A stretch of 29,566 bases of DNA from CAG-238 sp963601575. Lineage in GTDB: Bacteria > Bacillota > Clostridia > Peptostreptococcales > Anaerovoracaceae. The notes below the pieces were generated by a model. The model saw only the letters and a program-made list of their open reading frames with translations. It was not told where the DNA came from and made no database searches. Both the position numbers and the translations under genes were made by a program. Shown piece by piece: positions 16,308-24,685 of this stretch (position 1 is the stretch's first letter; every line of letters begins with the position of its first letter). The DNA lies in assembly GCA_963601575.1 (NCBI GenBank), contig CAVCFO010000020.1, forward strand, positions 1 through 29,566, read 5' to 3'.

Positions 16308-16383
16308 TCTCGCTTATTTTGCAGGTAATTTCGCATAGATTTCGCAAATTTTTCAACAAAATCACACAATTTTATTTTTCTTC

Positions 16384-16412
16384 TTGTAAATCTTTTAACA
16401 ATGTTATATAAT
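16384..16412 (+). promoter_or_regulatory. promoter of spoVG
   Basis: TTGTAA (16384-16389), 17 nt, TATAAT (16407-16412). It is a sigma-A-type promoter; the sigma-H pattern known for B. subtilis spoVG is not evident. Confidence 0.7.
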
Positions 16413-16459
16413 ATACCTTGAGCATAAGCGTTGAAGATATGCTGGAAAGGTGGTACAAC

Positions 16460-16744
16460 ATGAACATTACAGACGTCAGACTCAGAAAAGTTGGCGAGGA
16501 AGGGAAATTAAAGGCTATTGCTTCTGTTACATTTGATGATGAATTTGTAGTTCACGACATTAAGGTTATTGACGGTCAGAACGGTTTATTCATCGCTATG
16601 CCGAGCAGGAAGATAGGAAACGGAGAGTTCAGAGATGTGGCTCATCCGCTTTCGTCAGAGACCCGCAACAAGATAAAGGATGCGATTTTCGAAGAATACG
16701 AAAAAGCACCCGAAGCAGGAGACGAGGTCGAAGCTGCAATCTAA
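16460..16744 (+). CDS. spoVG: SpoVG regulatory RNA/DNA-binding protein
   Basis: A 94-residue SpoVG: MNITDVRLRKV, then the conserved core VIDGQNGLFIAMPSRK and FRDVAHPLSSETRNKI, and an acidic variable tail (EAGDEVEAAI). SpoVG is a small nucleic-acid-binding global regulator linked to septation, sporulation and virulence in different Firmicutes; its presence does not prove spore formation. I place the start at 16460, where AAGGTGG lies 7 nt upstream and the protein begins as in homologues; an upstream in-frame TTG at 16418 lies too close to the promoter and is not needed. It has its own promoter and is followed by a strong terminator shared with convergent pyk. Confidence 0.96.
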   Translation: MNITDVRLRKVGEEGKLKAIASVTFDDEFVVHDIKVIDGQNGLFIAMPSRKIGNGEFRDVAHPLSSETRNKIKDAIFEEYEKAPEAGDEVEAAI

Positions 16745-16767
16745 ATGTATTATAATTGCAATTATTA

Positions 16768-16793
16768 AACCCGCCATTTGGCGGGTTTTTCGT
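16768..16793. terminator. intrinsic terminator between spoVG and pyk
   Basis: AACCCGCC (16768-16775) pairs with GGCGGGTT (16780-16787) around an ATTT loop, followed by T on the plus strand. It clearly serves spoVG; on the minus strand the T-run is weak (TTTAATAATT) but may help end pyk. Confidence 0.9.
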
Positions 16794-16805
16794 TTAGCTT
16801 CGTAC

Positions 16806-18224
16806 TTATGCAAGCTCAACACGGATCATATTGGTTTTCCCTGTAATGTCAAGGGGAACGCCCGCACTGATTACGACCTTATCGCCTGTGGCAAGCAGTC
16901 CCTTCTTTCGCCCTTCTTCGAGGCACCTATATACCAGCACATCTACATTTTGCAAATTTTCTACCATGAGCGGGCGAACGCCCCACAGCATCGCCATCTG
17001 ATGATAGGTTTTTTCGTGCGGAGTTGCCGCAAGGAGCATCGTAGCGGGGCGGAATTTGCTCATTCGGAGTGCCGTATATCCCGACTTTGTGATGCTCATT
17101 ATCGCCTTTGCATTTATGTCGCGCGCCAGGGTGCATGCCGCATGTCCCACCGCATTTGTCGTATCCGAAGAATCCATCTCGTACCACATGTTTCCGCCCG
17201 GCAAAAATCTCGGGTCATCTTGCTCTGCCTGCTCGGCAATCCTGGCCATAGCGCTGACCGCCTCCGCCGGATATTCTCCCATGGCAGTCTCTCCCGAGAG
17301 CATCACAGCCGAGGTTCCGTCGAATACAGCATTTGCAACATCTGTGATCTCTGCCCGCGTAGGCAGTGGGTTCTTTATCATTGACTCCAGCATCTGCGTT
17401 GCGGTTATTACCGTCTTGCCGCTTTGCTGGCAGCGCTTGATGAAACGCTTTTGGATGCCCGGAAGCCTTGCAAAGTTCACCTCCACGCCCATATCACCTC
17501 TTGCTACCATAATCCCATCGGAGGCCTCGAGTATCTCCTCGAAATTATCTATTCCTTCTATATTTTCGATCTTCGATATTATCTTGATCGTCTCACCGCC
17601 GTTTTGCACGAGGAATTCCCGGAGCGCATTGACATCCTCTGCTCTCCTAACAAAGGAAGCGGCAACATAGTCAACATCCTTTTCGATTCCGAAGAGGAGA
17701 TCCTCCTTGTCTACAGGGCTTAGGTATTCCATGGAAAGTGCAACATTTGGCACGTTTATTCCCTTGTGGTTGCTCACCTCTCCGCCGATTATAACCTCGC
17801 ATACCACATCGGCTTCGTTGGATTCCAAAACTTTGAGCCTGAGCTTTCCGTCATCGATGAGAACCTCGTCTCCACTCCTAAGCTCCTTCGGCAAATCCTT
17901 ATATGTAATGGAGGCTCGTCTCTGATTACCCAAAACATCCTCAGTCGTCAGGGTGAATTTATCTCCTGCCTTAAGGGCCACCTTTCCGCCTTCAAAATCC
18001 TTTGTTCTGATCTCCGGGCCCTTCGTATCCAGCATTACGGCCGCCGGTATTCCGAGTCCGTCGCGCACCCGTCGGAAGAGGTCGATGGTCTTTCCGTGTC
18101 CCTGCCTGTCGCCATGCGAAAAGTTTACTCTGGCAACATCCATCCCCGCTTTCAGCATTTTTTCGATCATTTCCTCGTTGCACGAAGCCGGTCCCAAGGT
18201 GCATATAATTTTCGTTTTTCTCAT
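16806..18224 (-). CDS. pyk: pyruvate kinase
   Basis: A 472-residue pyruvate kinase converting PEP and ADP to pyruvate and ATP, the last glycolytic step. Seen: TKIICTLGPAS at the start, ARVNFSHG, LDTKGPEIRT, the catalytic Lys218 in SKIENIEG, MVARGDMGVE for metal binding, and ITATQMLESMI (273-283). The C-terminal allosteric domain ends in a normal position (TNMIRVELA). The extra PEP-utiliser domain found on some Bacillus enzymes is absent. The ATG follows GAGGA. It is transcribed divergently from the CoA-transferase gene and convergently with spoVG, and seems monocistronic. Confidence 0.98.
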   Translation of the reverse strand: MRKTKIICTLGPASCNEEMIEKMLKAGMDVARVNFSHGDRQGHGKTIDLFRRVRDGLGIPAAVMLDTKGPEIRTKDFEGGKVALKAGDKFTLTTEDVLGNQRRASITYKDLPKELRSGDEVLIDDGKLRLKVLESNEADVVCEVIIGGEVSNHKGINVPNVALSMEYLSPVDKEDLLFGIEKDVDYVAASFVRRAEDVNALREFLVQNGGETIKIISKIENIEGIDNFEEILEASDGIMVARGDMGVEVNFARLPGIQKRFIKRCQQSGKTVITATQMLESMIKNPLPTRAEITDVANAVFDGTSAVMLSGETAMGEYPAEAVSAMARIAEQAEQDDPRFLPGGNMWYEMDSSDTTNAVGHAACTLARDINAKAIMSITKSGYTALRMSKFRPATMLLAATPHEKTYHQMAMLWGVRPLMVENLQNVDVLVYRCLEEGRKKGLLATGDKVVISAGVPLDITGKTNMIRVELA

Positions 18225-18257
18225 GGCATTTTCCTCATTTCAATTTTATTTTCTTTT

Positions 18258-18286
18258 ATTTTACATCATGTGCAAAAATAATGCAA
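18258..18286 (-). promoter_or_regulatory. promoter of pyk
   Basis: On the minus strand TTGCAT (18281-18286), 17 nt, TAAAAT (18258-18263). The -35 box is only 8 bp from that of the divergent CoA-transferase promoter, so a regulator bound here could act on both. Confidence 0.6.
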
Positions 18287-18294
18287 TCAACCTC

Positions 18295-18324
18295 TTGCCG
18301 CTTTCGTCCAAAATGTTATATACT
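18295..18324 (+). promoter_or_regulatory. promoter of the CoA-transferase gene
   Basis: TTGCCG (18295-18300), 18 nt, TATACT (18319-18324), about 50 nt before the start codon. Confidence 0.55.
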
Positions 18325-18331
18325 TTTAGGA

Positions 18332-18344
18332 GCGAAGATTTCGC
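18332..18344 (+). promoter_or_regulatory. palindrome GCGAA-GAT-TTCGC in the CoA-transferase leader
   Basis: A 13-nt inverted repeat just downstream of the predicted transcription start. It could be an operator or a short 5' hairpin. Part of it (AGATTTCGCAAA, 18336-18347) recurs exactly at 16337-16348 upstream of spoVG. Confidence 0.35.
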
Positions 18345-18372
18345 AAAATATGGATTTACGAGGATTATTCTT

Positions 18373-19878
18373 ATGAACGACGAAAATATGAAAAAAAGGC
18401 TGAGAAATGAATGCGCATTTTCACTTATATGCGCGCCGGAGGACGCCGCAAAGATGATTACAGACGGAATGGCTGTGGGAATCAGCGGATTTACCAACGC
18501 TGGCTACCCGAAGATGGTGCCCCATGCCCTTGCGGAGCAAGCAAAGGCAGGCAGAAAAGTCAAAATCGACCTGTATTCCGGAGCCTCTGTAGGCCCTGAG
18601 GTTGACAGAGAGCTTGCAGAAGCCGGAGTTATCGCAAGGCGAATTCCTTACCAGACAAATTCCGTTCTGCGAAAATCAATCAATGCCGGAGAAATCGGCT
18701 ACATAGATATGCACCTTGGGCGCTCGCCTGAGTTCGTTGCCATGGGACATGTCAGAAAGCCTGATATAGCCATTGTTGAGGCGGTGGCAATCACCGAGGA
18801 TGGCAATATCATCCCTACGACTTCAGTAGGAAACACCCCGACCTATGTAGATATGGCTGATGCCGTGATCGTTGAAATTGCGATGGCAAAGCCTTTGGAC
18901 CTCGAGGGAATGGCGGATATATATATGTGCGAAAAGCCCCCTTGCAGGCAGCCTATTCCTCTTACACATCCGGGGGACCGCATCGGCAGGCCTTATATAA
19001 AATGCGGCTGGGACAAAATCAAAGCCATAGTCATTTCCGACAGGAGCGACCTTACCCGCCCTCTTGCGGCAATTTCTGATGATTCAAAGAAAATCGGAGA
19101 AAATATAATCAAATTCCTTGAAAATGAGGTGGCATGCGGACGCCTTTCAAATTCCCTTTTGCCGATCCAGTCCGGCGTCGGTTCCGTTGCAAATGCGGTG
19201 CTTTACGGGCTAAGGGACTCGGAGTTTGAGAATCTCACATGCTATACCGAGGTAATTCAGGATTCCATGCTGGATCTTATCAAATGCGGAAAGGCTTCCG
19301 TGGCTTCTTGCACGGCCATAGCTCCGTCTCCTGAGGCTCAGGAAGAGTTTTTCGATGACATAGAATTTTATAAGGAGCATATCATTTTCCGCCCTCAGGA
19401 AATTTCAAATGCTATCGAAGTTTCTCACAGGCTGGGGCTGATTTCCATGAATACGGCGCTGGAAGTTGATATTTATGGCAATGTGAACTCCACCCACGTT
19501 CAGGGCAAGAAGATGATGAACGGCATCGGCGGCTCCGGCGACTTCTCGCGCTCCGCTTCGCTCGTCATCTTTACGACCTCTTCAATTGCAAAGGACGGTG
19601 CGATTTCTTCTATCGTGCCTATGTGTCCTCATGTAGACCATACGGAACACGAAGTCATGGTCATCGTAACCGAGCAGGGCTATGCAGACCTCCGCGGGCT
19701 GACTCCAAAGGAAAGAGCCGTTGCAATCATCGAAAACTGCGCACATCCGGACTATCGCAACGCCCTCATGGACTACTTTAGCAGAGCCTGCACCGAGGCT
19801 CCTTGCCAGACACCGCACATCCTGGACGAAGCACTCTCATGGCACAGCCGCTTTGAAAAGACCGGCAGCATGAAATAG
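18373..19878 (+). CDS. acetyl-CoA hydrolase / succinyl-CoA:acetate-type CoA-transferase
   Basis: A 501-residue class I CoA-transferase of the Cat1/AarC/acetyl-CoA hydrolase family. It moves CoA between acyl groups and carboxylates such as acetate or succinate in fermentation. Seen: GFTNAGYPKMVP near the N-terminus, the likely catalytic Glu293 in CYTEVIQD (the AarC catalytic Glu is at nearly the same position), and the CoA-site loop GIGGSGDFSRS (384-394). Near the C-terminus is VTEQGYADLRGLTPKERA. I place the start at 18373, where GAGG lies 9 nt upstream; an open frame continues upstream to 17953 but is antisense to pyk. A strong terminator follows. The true acceptor (acetate, succinate, propionate) cannot be told from sequence. 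Confidence 0.92.
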   Translation: MNDENMKKRLRNECAFSLICAPEDAAKMITDGMAVGISGFTNAGYPKMVPHALAEQAKAGRKVKIDLYSGASVGPEVDRELAEAGVIARRIPYQTNSVLRKSINAGEIGYIDMHLGRSPEFVAMGHVRKPDIAIVEAVAITEDGNIIPTTSVGNTPTYVDMADAVIVEIAMAKPLDLEGMADIYMCEKPPCRQPIPLTHPGDRIGRPYIKCGWDKIKAIVISDRSDLTRPLAAISDDSKKIGENIIKFLENEVACGRLSNSLLPIQSGVGSVANAVLYGLRDSEFENLTCYTEVIQDSMLDLIKCGKASVASCTAIAPSPEAQEEFFDDIEFYKEHIIFRPQEISNAIEVSHRLGLISMNTALEVDIYGNVNSTHVQGKKMMNGIGGSGDFSRSASLVIFTTSSIAKDGAISSIVPMCPHVDHTEHEVMVIVTEQGYADLRGLTPKERAVAIIENCAHPDYRNALMDYFSRACTEAPCQTPHILDEALSWHSRFEKTGSMK

Positions 19879-19889
19879 ATATACCAAAA

Positions 19890-19956
19890 GGGGCTTTCCT
19901 GTCCTTGCGTTTGTTTCTTCATTTTCCGCAAGGGCAGGACGCCCCACTCTTTTTAT
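19890..19956 (+). terminator. large intrinsic terminator of the CoA-transferase gene
   Basis: GGGGC (19890-19894) pairs with GCCCC (19941-19945) and CCTGTCCTTGCG (19898-19909) with CGCAAGGGCAGG (19927-19938), one G-U pair included, then ACTCTTTTT. About 17 paired bases make it unusually stable. Confidence 0.9.
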
Positions 19957-19961
19957 ATGCT

Positions 19962-19989
19962 TATATGCGACTTGTTATATGCGACTTGC
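19962..19989. repeat. two tandem 14-nt copies next to the argH stop
   Basis: TATATGCGACTTG followed by T or C occurs twice in direct tandem (19962-19975 and 19976-19989), with a partial copy (TATATGC) at 19954. It lies between the upstream terminator and the argH stop codon. Confidence 0.7.
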
Positions 19990-19991
19990 TA

Positions 19992-21377
19992 TCAAATCTC
20001 AAGGTTTTTCAGCCATTCTTCTCCGGTTCTTATCTGTCTTCTGACTTCTGTCGGCGCCGTACCGCCAAAGGAAACTCTTGCGTCCACGCAAGCCTTGATG
20101 CTGATGTCTCCCAGTGCTTCCTTTCCGATGCGCGGGTCGATTTTTCTCAGTTCATCTTCGGTCAGGTCTTCGAAGTCGCAGCCCTTGGTTTCGCACGCCT
20201 TTACCATGCGCCCCACGATGCTGTGCGCCTCACGGAACGGAATCCCCTGCTTTGCAAAATGCTCCGCAATATCCGTCGCATTGAGAAAGCCCTTGCTAAA
20301 CTGCTTTTCAATCATATCCATGCGAAACTCAGTCTTGTCCAGCATATTTGCAAAGATGGTAATGCTCGATTTCCAGGTATCCACGGCGTCAAACAGGCTT
20401 TCCTTATCCTCCTGAAAATCCTTGTTATATGCCAGCGGCGTCCCTTTCATCACCGTCAAAAGCTGCATCAAATCCCCGTATACTCTGCCGACCTTTCCTC
20501 TCAAGAGTTCAGCCATATCCGGATTTTTCTTCTGCGGCATGATGCTGCTTCCCGTGCAATAGCTGTCATCGATTGCGATATATGAAAATTCCTGCGAATT
20601 CCACCATACAAATTCCTCCGCCCATCTTGACAGGTGCATCATCGAAATCGAAGCGTCGCTCATAAATTCTATCATATAGTCCCGGTCGCTGACGCTGTCC
20701 ATGGCGTTTTCGGTAGGTGCCTTGAAGCCCAAAAGCTCGGCGGTGCGATGGCGGTTTGTGGGAAGCGTGGTTCCTGCCAGAGCGCAAGCCCCCAGCGGGC
20801 AAAGATTCATGCGGTCGCGCGCATCTATCAAACGCTCCATATCCCTACGAAACATCTGAAAATATGCCATAAAGATAAAGCCGATCGTGATAGGCTGTGC
20901 ATGCTGCATATGTGTAAATCCCACCGTCAGCGCGTCTGCATACTTTTCCGCTTTTTTCAGAATGACCGACTCCAAATAGCACAGGCCATGCAGGATGTCC
21001 TCGATTTCCTTTTTGAGATAAAGCCTGCTGTCAATCTGGCACTGGTCGTTTCTGCTCCTTGCCGTGTGGAGCTTTTTGCCAACCTCTCCGATTTCTTCAA
21101 TCAGGCGGCTCTCCACCGCCATGTGAATGTCCTCGTCCTCAACGGAAAATGTGACCTCGCCATTTTCGATGCGCTTTTCGATGATACTAAGCCCCTCGAT
21201 AATTTGGCCCGCTTCTTCTTTGCTTACAATACCCTGCTCTCCCAGCATGGTAACGTGAGCGATACTGCCCTCAATGTCTTCCTTATACATGCGCCGGTCG
21301 AATCCTATGGACGCATTAAATTCTTTGACTATATCGTCCATTTCCTTTTCGAACCGTCCGCCCCATAAACTTGCCAT
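19992..21377 (-). CDS. argH: argininosuccinate lyase
   Basis: A 461-residue member of the fumarase/aspartase superfamily that splits argininosuccinate into arginine and fumarate. Seen: LWGGRF at the N-terminus (specific for ArgH), HTARSRNDQ (104-112), THMQHAQP with the conserved His, and the signature GSSIMPQKKNPD (276-287) with the catalytic Ser loop. The C-terminal SFGGTAP is also typical. The Ala in HTARSRND replaces the Gly of E. coli ArgH but is, as I recall, common in Clostridia. The ATG follows AGGAGG. No argG is present in the window. It is divergent from malic enzyme and fumarase, which can use its fumarate. No clear terminator follows; the neighbouring plus-strand terminator may serve. 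Confidence 0.96.
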   Translation of the reverse strand: MASLWGGRFEKEMDDIVKEFNASIGFDRRMYKEDIEGSIAHVTMLGEQGIVSKEEAGQIIEGLSIIEKRIENGEVTFSVEDEDIHMAVESRLIEEIGEVGKKLHTARSRNDQCQIDSRLYLKKEIEDILHGLCYLESVILKKAEKYADALTVGFTHMQHAQPITIGFIFMAYFQMFRRDMERLIDARDRMNLCPLGACALAGTTLPTNRHRTAELLGFKAPTENAMDSVSDRDYMIEFMSDASISMMHLSRWAEEFVWWNSQEFSYIAIDDSYCTGSSIMPQKKNPDMAELLRGKVGRVYGDLMQLLTVMKGTPLAYNKDFQEDKESLFDAVDTWKSSITIFANMLDKTEFRMDMIEKQFSKGFLNATDIAEHFAKQGIPFREAHSIVGRMVKACETKGCDFEDLTEDELRKIDPRIGKEALGDISIKACVDARVSFGGTAPTEVRRQIRTGEEWLKNLEI

Positions 21378-21461
21378 ATGTAACCTCCTGTGTAAAAATC
21401 TCCGTCATGGTTTTGAAATTATATTTTGATTTTGTGATTTTCCATATCAAATTTCTCTATA

Positions 21462-21490
21462 AATATAGCATTTCTGCGAGAAAAAGTCTA
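21462..21490 (-). promoter_or_regulatory. promoter of argH
   Basis: On the minus strand TAGACT (21485-21490), 17 nt, TATATT (21462-21467) with TGC before it (extended -10). The leader to the start codon is about 80 nt; I see no riboswitch fold in it. Confidence 0.5.
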
Positions 21491-21517
21491 TCACGAAAAT
21501 TCAAAAGTGTGTATAAT
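21489..21517 (+). promoter_or_regulatory. candidate promoter of the malic enzyme-fumarase operon
   Basis: A perfect TATAAT (21512-21517) lies 55 nt before the malic enzyme start, but the -35 position (TATCAC, 21489-21494) is poor and overlaps the argH -35 box. Activator help or mutual interference is possible. Confidence 0.4.
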
Positions 21518-21572
21518 ATATTTAGTTTAACCAATTAGTTTCTATGATACATAAGATATAAGGGAGGCAAAA

Positions 21573-22751
21573 ATGGACGAAAAAAAAGAATATGCATTAA
21601 AAAAACATGCCGAATGGAAAGGTAAGCTTTCTATCCGGTGCAAATGCCCGATCACAAACAAGGAGGAACTGTCGGTTGCCTATACGCCGGGAGTTGCCGA
21701 GCCTTGCCTCGAAATACAAAAGGATGAAGCACTTGCCTATACCTACACCGGCAAAGGAAATACCGTTGCGGTCATAACAGACGGCACGGCTGTTTTGGGG
21801 CTTGGGGACATCGGACCTGCCGCGGGAATGCCGGTTATGGAGGGAAAATGCGCCCTTTTCAAGGCTTTTGCGGGAATCGACGCGGTGCCGATTTGCATAA
21901 ATAGCAAAGACCCGGACGAAATTGTAAATACCGTCTACCTCATTTCCAAGAGTTTCGGCGGCATCAACCTTGAAGATATCAGCGCACCACGATGCTTTGA
22001 TATCGAAAAAAAGCTTATCGAAATGTGCGACATCCCGGTATTCCACGATGACCAGCACGGTACGGCAATCATCACAAGTGCGGGCATTTTGAACGCCCTG
22101 AAAGTCACAGGAAAGAAATCCGGGGATCTGAAAATCGTCATCAACGGAGCCGGCTCTGCCGGAATTTCAATCGCAAAAATGTTTATCCGACTCAAATTCG
22201 GCGATATCATACTCTGCGACCGAGAGGGAACGATATATGAAGGCGCGCCATACAATAACCCCGAACAGGAAAAGATGGCAAAAATCACAAACAAAGACAA
22301 TATCGCAGGCACCCTTGCCGACGCTCTAAAGGATGCGGACATTTTGGTGGGCGTTTCCAAACCCGGAGCCGTAACTCAGGATATGATCCGCAGCATGGCG
22401 AAAGACCCTATTGTATTTGTAATGGCAAATCCTGTTCCCGAAATCATGCCGGACGAAGCCAAAGCTGCAGGCGCAGCCGTTGTAGGCACGGGCCGTTCGG
22501 ACTTTCCTAATCAGGTCAACAATGTCATCGCCTTTCCGGGCATCTTCCGGGGAGCATTGGACTGCGGAGCCCCTCGCATAACCGAGGAAATGAAAGAAGC
22601 CGCCGCAAGAGCCATCGCCTCCGTCATTCCGGAAGAAGAATTGTCCGCAGAATATGTTTTGCCTGACGGTTTCAATCCTTTGGTTGTAAAACGGGTGGCA
22701 CAGGCCGTTATGGATTGCTACAAGAAGCAATGCGAAGAATCTGCAAAATAA
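21573..22751 (+). CDS. malic enzyme (malate dehydrogenase, oxaloacetate-decarboxylating)
   Basis: A 392-residue short-form bacterial malic enzyme: malate plus NAD(P)+ gives pyruvate, CO2 and NAD(P)H. Seen: SVAYTPGVAEPC (34-45) with the likely acid Tyr37, KCALFKAFAGIDAVPI with the likely base Lys92, metal residues Glu134-Asp135 in LEDISAP and HDDQHGTA (158-165), and the nucleotide fold GAGSAG (192-197). Cofactor choice is uncertain. The phosphotransacetylase-like tail of long MaeB forms is absent. The ATG follows GGGAGG. Fumarase starts 32 nt downstream on the same strand, giving a fumarate-to-pyruvate pair. Confidence 0.96.
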   Translation: MDEKKEYALKKHAEWKGKLSIRCKCPITNKEELSVAYTPGVAEPCLEIQKDEALAYTYTGKGNTVAVITDGTAVLGLGDIGPAAGMPVMEGKCALFKAFAGIDAVPICINSKDPDEIVNTVYLISKSFGGINLEDISAPRCFDIEKKLIEMCDIPVFHDDQHGTAIITSAGILNALKVTGKKSGDLKIVINGAGSAGISIAKMFIRLKFGDIILCDREGTIYEGAPYNNPEQEKMAKITNKDNIAGTLADALKDADILVGVSKPGAVTQDMIRSMAKDPIVFVMANPVPEIMPDEAKAAGAAVVGTGRSDFPNQVNNVIAFPGIFRGALDCGAPRITEEMKEAAARAIASVIPEEELSAEYVLPDGFNPLVVKRVAQAVMDCYKKQCEESAK

Positions 22752-22783
22752 CTTAGAGAATAGAAAAACGGAGGATATAAATA

Positions 22784-24148
22784 ATGGAATATCGCATTGA
22801 ACACGATACAATGGGCGAAGTCAAAGTTCCTGCTGACCGCTACTGGGGCGCGCAAACCCAGCGAAGCTACGAAAATTTTAAGATAGGCACTCAGCGCGTT
22901 CCCGGCGAGATTATCGCAGCTTTCGGTATTTTGAAAAAAGCCGCTGCACAGGCAAACCTTGCCCTCGGCGTACTTGACGGAGAAAGGGCCTCTGCGATTC
23001 AGCAGGCGGCAGATGAGGTCATCTTGGGAAAACTTCAGGATCACTTCCCTCTCGTCATATATCAGACAGGAAGCGGCACTCAGTCAAATATGAACGTAAA
23101 CGAAGTAATCGCAAATCGTGCAAACGAAATTCTCGGAAAAAGCATCATTCACCCCAACGACCATGTAAACAAGTCCCAGAGCAGCAACGATACTTTCCCT
23201 ACCGCAATGCACATTGCCGCAGTCATGGAAGTAGAAGATCATCTGCTTCCTGCTATTGATGAGCTTGCCAAAATCTTTGGACGGCTTCAAGACGAAAACA
23301 AGGATATTATCAAGACCGGAAGAACCCATTTGCAGGACGCAACTCCCCTTACACTTGGACAGGAAATCAGCGCATGGCATTCGATGCTTATTGAAACGCG
23401 GGAAATGCTCGAAGCATCGCTTGATGGCGTTCGCAAGCTGGCGCTTGGCGGCACCGCGGTTGGCACCGGGCTCAATGCTCCGAAAGGCTTTGCAGAGCTT
23501 TCCGCCGAAAAAATCAGCGAAATCACCGGCAAGCATTTTGAAACCGCCCCTAACAAGTTCCATGCTCTTACAAGCAAGGACGCCCTGGTATTCTGCCACG
23601 GCGCAATGAAAGCCCTTGCCTGCGATCTGATGAAAATCGCAAATGATATTCGCTGGCTTGCAAGCGGCCCCCGCTGCGGCATCGGCGAAATTACCATTCC
23701 GGAAAACGAGCCGGGCAGTTCCATCATGCCGGGAAAGGTAAATCCGACACAGTGCGAAGCCTTGACAATGGTATGCGTGCAGGTCATGGGAAATGATGCT
23801 GCCATTGGATTTGCCGCGTCGCAGGGCAATTTCCAGCTCAATGTTTTCATGCCGGTTCTGATTCACAACTTTTTGGAATCGGCGCGGCTTTTGACGGACG
23901 CCATGCATTCTTTCAGTCTTCACTGCGCAGCGGGCATTCGCCCAAACCGTGAAAAGATTGCAGAAAATATGCAAAAATCTCTCATGCTTGTAACGGCGCT
24001 GAATCCGCATATAGGCTACGAAAATGCCGCAAAGATCGCAAAACTCGCCCATAAGGAGAACCTTACCCTGAAAGAAGCCGCCTTGAGGCTTGATCTTGTC
24101 AGCGAAGAAGACTTCGATCAGTGGGTTGACCCGAAGAAAATGGTTTAA
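22784..24148 (+). CDS. fumC: class II fumarate hydratase
   Basis: A 454-residue oxygen-stable, iron-independent fumarase interconverting fumarate and malate. Seen: DTMGEVKVPADRYWGAQTQRS at the start, GSGTQSNMNVNEV, HPNDHVNKSQSSNDTFPTA, GRTHLQDATP with the catalytic His, and the signature GSSIMPGKVNP (311-321). Aspartase differs in several of these, so fumarase is preferred. The ATG follows GGAGG. It is 32 nt after malic enzyme and 15 nt before the GtrA-like gene, so all are probably co-transcribed. Confidence 0.96.
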   Translation: MEYRIEHDTMGEVKVPADRYWGAQTQRSYENFKIGTQRVPGEIIAAFGILKKAAAQANLALGVLDGERASAIQQAADEVILGKLQDHFPLVIYQTGSGTQSNMNVNEVIANRANEILGKSIIHPNDHVNKSQSSNDTFPTAMHIAAVMEVEDHLLPAIDELAKIFGRLQDENKDIIKTGRTHLQDATPLTLGQEISAWHSMLIETREMLEASLDGVRKLALGGTAVGTGLNAPKGFAELSAEKISEITGKHFETAPNKFHALTSKDALVFCHGAMKALACDLMKIANDIRWLASGPRCGIGEITIPENEPGSSIMPGKVNPTQCEALTMVCVQVMGNDAAIGFAASQGNFQLNVFMPVLIHNFLESARLLTDAMHSFSLHCAAGIRPNREKIAENMQKSLMLVTALNPHIGYENAAKIAKLAHKENLTLKEAALRLDLVSEEDFDQWVDPKKMV

Positions 24149-24163
24149 CATAGGAGCCTTGCT

Positions 24164-24655
24164 ATGAACGAAGAAAAAACTATGCAAAGACGCGCGCCTT
24201 CGCCGGAAGAAAAAGGTGCAAAAGGGCAGGCGCTTTCATCTACAGAAAACGCCGCCCAGGTCATCAAATTCGTGCTGTTTTCCGCGTCGGCGGGAATAAT
24301 TCAGGCGATTACCTTTGCGCTGATGCACGAGCTGACGGCGTTTTCCTACACGCCCTGCTACCTGACGGCGCTGACACTATCCGTGCTTTGGAATTTTACC
24401 CTTAACAGGGAATTTACATTCAAATCCGCAAACAATGTGCCTATTGCCATGCTCAAAGTTGCCGCCTTTTATTGCGTGTTTACTCCCCTTTCCACCTGGT
24501 GGGGTAACGCGCTGACGGACATCGGCTGGAACGAATATGCGGTGCTTGCGGTGACCATGGCGGCGAATCTTACGAGCGAATTTCTCTATGACCGCTTCTT
24601 TGTGTATCGCGGCTCCCTGAATACCAACAAACGGGCGCAGCGGCGCGAAAACTAA
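24164..24655 (+). CDS. GtrA-like membrane protein
   Basis: A 163-residue protein with four hydrophobic segments (about 33-53, 58-76, 92-112, 122-142) and the GtrA hallmark LWNFTLNREFTF between helices 2 and 3, repeated in style by LYDRFFVYRG after helix 4. GtrA-family proteins are thought to flip or transport lipid-linked sugars, often with glycosyltransferases, but none is encoded nearby. The N-terminal 32 residues are charged and cytoplasmic. The ATG follows TAGGAG. It lies 15 nt after fumarase and 30 nt before the aminotransferase, so it is inside the run of metabolic genes; whether it works with them is unknown. Confidence 0.85.
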   Translation: MNEEKTMQRRAPSPEEKGAKGQALSSTENAAQVIKFVLFSASAGIIQAITFALMHELTAFSYTPCYLTALTLSVLWNFTLNREFTFKSANNVPIAMLKVAAFYCVFTPLSTWWGNALTDIGWNEYAVLAVTMAANLTSEFLYDRFFVYRGSLNTNKRAQRREN

Positions 24656-24685
24656 AAAGAATCAGGACTCAAAGGAGACTAATAT

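Noticed and set aside
16317..16352. possible terminator after purR (TTTGC/GCAAA followed by T)
   Set aside because: Only five weak base pairs around a loop of over 20 nt; not convincing.
17953..18372. 140-codon N-terminal extension of the CoA-transferase
   Set aside because: The segment is antisense to pyk and lies upstream of the promoter; a good ribosome site and the family N-terminus are at 18373.
21378..21461. possible arginine- or metabolite-responsive leader upstream of argH
   Set aside because: The 80-nt AT-rich leader shows no stable fold, terminator or known riboswitch core.
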